Assembly (NCBI GenBank): GCA_002331575.1
Contig: DCZG01000010.1
Coordinates: 5,001-15,516 of the forward strand
DNA: 10,516 nucleotides
Direction: 5' to 3'
Source of the DNA: Atopobium sp. UBA2090
GTDB lineage: Bacteria > Actinomycetota > Coriobacteriia > Coriobacteriales > Atopobiaceae
Part shown: piece by piece, positions 10,201 to 10,516 of the stretch
Layout of the letters: each line of letters starts with the position of its first letter
Numbering within the stretch: the stretch's first letter is position 1
Translations under genes and position numbers: made by a program
Notes under the pieces: generated by a model
What the model saw: the letters and a program-made list of their open reading frames with translations, nothing else
The model's database searches: none
Told to the model about the DNA's origin: nothing

Positions 10201-10516
10201 CAGGTCACGACGGGCGGCAGCCAGCAGGTCAAGGGCTATCTCAAGCTCGGAACCGACTCGAAGGCAACGCTGAGCGGTGGGCAAGGCAACACCTTCCAGG
10301 ACTTCGAGCTGGGAGAGGGCTCGACGCTCGATGCCTCCGGTACGTTCTACGTCGCGGGAGACATCATCAACGCCGCAGATGACAGCACAGCGAAGCTCAC
10401 GTGCAGCGCTGGCGGCATCTCGGTCACGAACGCCAACCTGAAGGATGGCGTGACGTTCGAGGCCGATGGAACGAACGGCGCAAGTGTCAACTACCTGACG
10501 GGAGGCGTCGGCGACG
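1..10516 (+). CDS. Giant repeat-rich filamentous adhesin-like surface protein, internal fragment (both ends missing)
   Basis: Translation from base 1 is uninterrupted for about 3,505 codons, with no start or stop, so only the middle of the gene is seen. The product is rich in Ala, Gly, Val, Ser, Thr, Asn and Asp. I find only 11 Cys, and no Trp before residue 1681. Residues 1-2232 are degenerate beta-strand units, residues 2233-2580 a transition, residues 2581-3140 an aromatic-rich non-repeated segment, and residues 3301-3505 beta repeats again. This architecture matches giant exported adhesins of the filamentous-haemagglutinin or LktA-like type, which act at the cell surface in attachment or aggregation. 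That role is inferred from pattern. No enzyme motif, tandem RTX nonapeptides, signal peptide, LPXTG anchor or autotransporter barrel lies in the window. Alternatives are an S-layer-like or other beta-solenoid giant protein. The reading frame is near certain; the adhesin role is probable; the family name is tentative. Confidence 0.96.
1264..1740 (+). other. Long hydrophilic low-complexity insert inside a repeat unit
   Basis: Residues about 422-580 lack the alternating hydrophobic pattern and are dominated by Ser, Thr, Asn, Asp, Lys and Gly, with stretches such as QKKSASSTDS and TDNSNAAENE. The segment interrupts a unit: its first half ends at VTVLVSVVGGKLS and its second half resumes at DAVSAYVGENAIVSARN just after the insert. 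The reading frame is kept, so this is part of the protein and not a broken gene. It is likely a disordered, surface-exposed loop. An exposed loop could be a protease-sensitive or ligand-contacting site, but nothing in the sequence proves that. Confidence 0.8.
1984..2130 (+). other. Second hydrophilic insert in the repeat array
   Basis: Residues about 662-710 are charged and polar, with motifs GPEDDTVNKDK and SDDHQRNAAFKN. They fall after the opening strand IEVTAYTG and before the hydrophobic half of the same unit (SGSAATAGVSIAVAVLTL). The unit is 96 residues long instead of about 57, and removing this stretch restores a near-normal length. It is best read as an extended surface loop on the solenoid. 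Confidence 0.7.
3121..3162 (+). other. Short acidic loop in a repeat unit
   Basis: Residues about 1041-1054 (RPDDPKVDGEELNT) are charged and sit between the opening strand IVVRAG and the next strand SEATAIAVSANIGGAL. The insertion point, just after the first strand, is the same as for the loop near residues 662-710. Confidence 0.6.
4939..5001 (+). other. Short lysine/proline-containing loop in a repeat unit
   Basis: Residues about 1647-1667 (SSAGSAPKVNDKGKTVPSY) separate the strand VSATATVG from SIALLDVTVNKATAW. The enclosing unit is 78 residues long, about 20 more than typical, which fits a loop insertion. Shortly afterwards comes the first Trp of the fragment (residue 1681). Confidence 0.55.
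5377..5448 (+). other. Charged loop before a V-R-A-Y-I strand
   Basis: Residues about 1793-1816 (FTGYREGETDYQDVKDTTS and onwards) are strongly charged and lie just before the strand IVRAYIDTNAVVRSAQD. The enclosing unit is 74 residues long. The position in the unit matches that of the large 160-residue insert, which also precedes a V-x-A-Y-V strand. Confidence 0.55.
6697..7740 (+). other. Transition segment with haemagglutinin-like Asn-Pro-Arg-Gly turn
   Basis: The roughly 57-residue period is lost after residue 2233. The segment is still beta-rich but carries more Trp, Pro and charge (KDISNPLPGRLTVKSVSW, VTIVNRTSLSLRLGAI). Residues 2421-2433 read LIANPRGSVSFRW. An Asn-Pro-x-Gly turn followed by a short strand recurs in filamentous-haemagglutinin-like beta-helices, and it supports the adhesin reading. 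This family link is from memory, not a search. It may cap the first solenoid or be a short stretch of true beta-helix. No catalytic motif is apparent. Confidence 0.55.
7741..9420 (+). other. Aromatic-rich non-repeated region, function unknown
   Basis: Residues about 2581-3140 differ clearly from the array: more Tyr, Trp, Leu, Lys and Glu, less Ala/Gly/Val, and no 57-residue periodicity. Landmarks in order are the hairpin-like NGTIIYIDANGIVCRIVEGG (2611-2630), an acidic stretch VVKEGDQAEEFENITTS (about 2701-2717), GNVYTFSMSD (about 2739-2748), YYYVDSAK (2906-2913), a probable helix around 2910-2944, a Tyr cluster TYTYYKVKLYDY (about 2985-2996), and RGD at 3089-3091. It looks like one or more globular domains set into a fibrous protein and would be a natural candidate for ligand binding. 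I do not recognise a named domain and assign no function. Confidence 0.6.
9421..9900 (+). other. Beta-rich connector region
   Basis: Residues about 3141-3300 alternate short strands with polar turns: GKYYVTADGGDNW, TEGQTLTLNGLTYTADVTTF, GETIYIEFTLKDGTK and GKTLILKFMDTGTT. The pattern resembles small all-beta modules rather than the array units. No homology is recognised. It links the aromatic-rich region to the IGTAENPL segment. Confidence 0.5.
9901..10516 (+). other. IGTAENPL motif and start of a second beta-helix-like region, continuing past the window
   Basis: Residues 3309-3316 read IGTAENPL. Motifs of the form I-G-T-x-x-N-P-L occur repeatedly in filamentous-haemagglutinin-like giant adhesins, where they precede beta-helix coils (recalled family knowledge, not searched here). 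After it come short strand/turn repeats such as GQVTLNFHD, GDVYVDTIGSARLPVGF, GYLKLGTDSKATLSGG, GSTLDASGTFYVAGDII and GGISVTNANL, with roughly 20-25 residue spacing typical of a beta-helix. The coding frame is still open at the last base, so this region is cut by the window edge. Confidence 0.6.

Noticed and set aside
7039..10284. Three further antisense frames (7039-7587, 8659-9309, 9331-10284) as genes
   Set aside because: All share the same mirrored phase, overlap the open sense frame entirely, and show no recognisable domain.
10498..10516. Possible RTX calcium-binding nonapeptide (TGGVGD at the window end)
   Set aside because: It is a single incomplete match at the edge. No tandem G-G-x-G-x-D repeats occur anywhere in the window.
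1..10516. Many N-x-S/T sequons that might suggest an N-glycosylated archaeal protein
   Set aside because: The number seen is about what the high Asn, Ser and Thr content would give by chance, so it says nothing about lineage or glycosylation.
1..10516. Promoters, terminators, RNA genes, insertion sequences or CRISPR arrays
   Set aside because: The window is coding throughout. I saw no transposase, inverted-repeat ends, regular direct DNA repeats with spacers, or tRNA/rRNA signatures.

Overview
The whole window is the interior of one giant gene read left to right. Frame 1 of the + strand stays open for about 3,505 codons without a stop. Neither the initiation codon nor the stop codon is present, so the real protein is larger. 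It has the character of a very long surface or secreted filamentous adhesin: rich in Ala, Gly, Val, Ser, Thr, Asn and Asp, poor in Cys, and built from many short beta-strand repeats. The closest type I can name is the filamentous-haemagglutinin-like / LktA-like giant exoprotein group. That assignment rests on overall pattern, not on a database match.

Layout: residues 1 to about 2232 (bases 1-6696) form a tandem array of roughly 35 degenerate units with a spacing usually of 52-68 residues. Hydrophilic loops interrupt it, the largest being about 160 residues at 1264-1740. Residues about 2233-2580 (6697-7740) are a transition segment with a haemagglutinin-like Asn-Pro-Arg-Gly turn motif. Residues about 2581-3140 (7741-9420) are a non-repetitive, aromatic-rich stretch unlike the array, with a probable alpha-helix, an RGD tripeptide and recurring Gly/Tyr beta-hairpin-like motifs. 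Residues about 3141-3300 (9421-9900) are a beta-rich connector. Residues about 3301-3505 (9901-10516) open with an IGTAENPL motif and return to short beta-strand repeats, suggesting a second solenoid that runs past the window.

How the parts may work together (inference): the repeat array would be a rigid stalk or fibre, its loops and the aromatic-rich segment would be exposed binding or protease-sensitive parts, and the missing ends would carry the secretion signal and the cell anchor.

Organism: G+C is roughly 60% by eye, the third codon position favours C and G, Leu is mostly CTC, and Arg AGG and Ile ATA are used openly. This suits a high-GC host-associated anaerobe such as a member of the Coriobacteriia (Olsenella/Atopobium-like), but other high-GC bacteria or archaea cannot be excluded. 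No RNA gene, mobile element, CRISPR array, promoter or terminator is visible, and there is no intergenic DNA in the window. The long open frames on the opposite strand are explained by codon bias.
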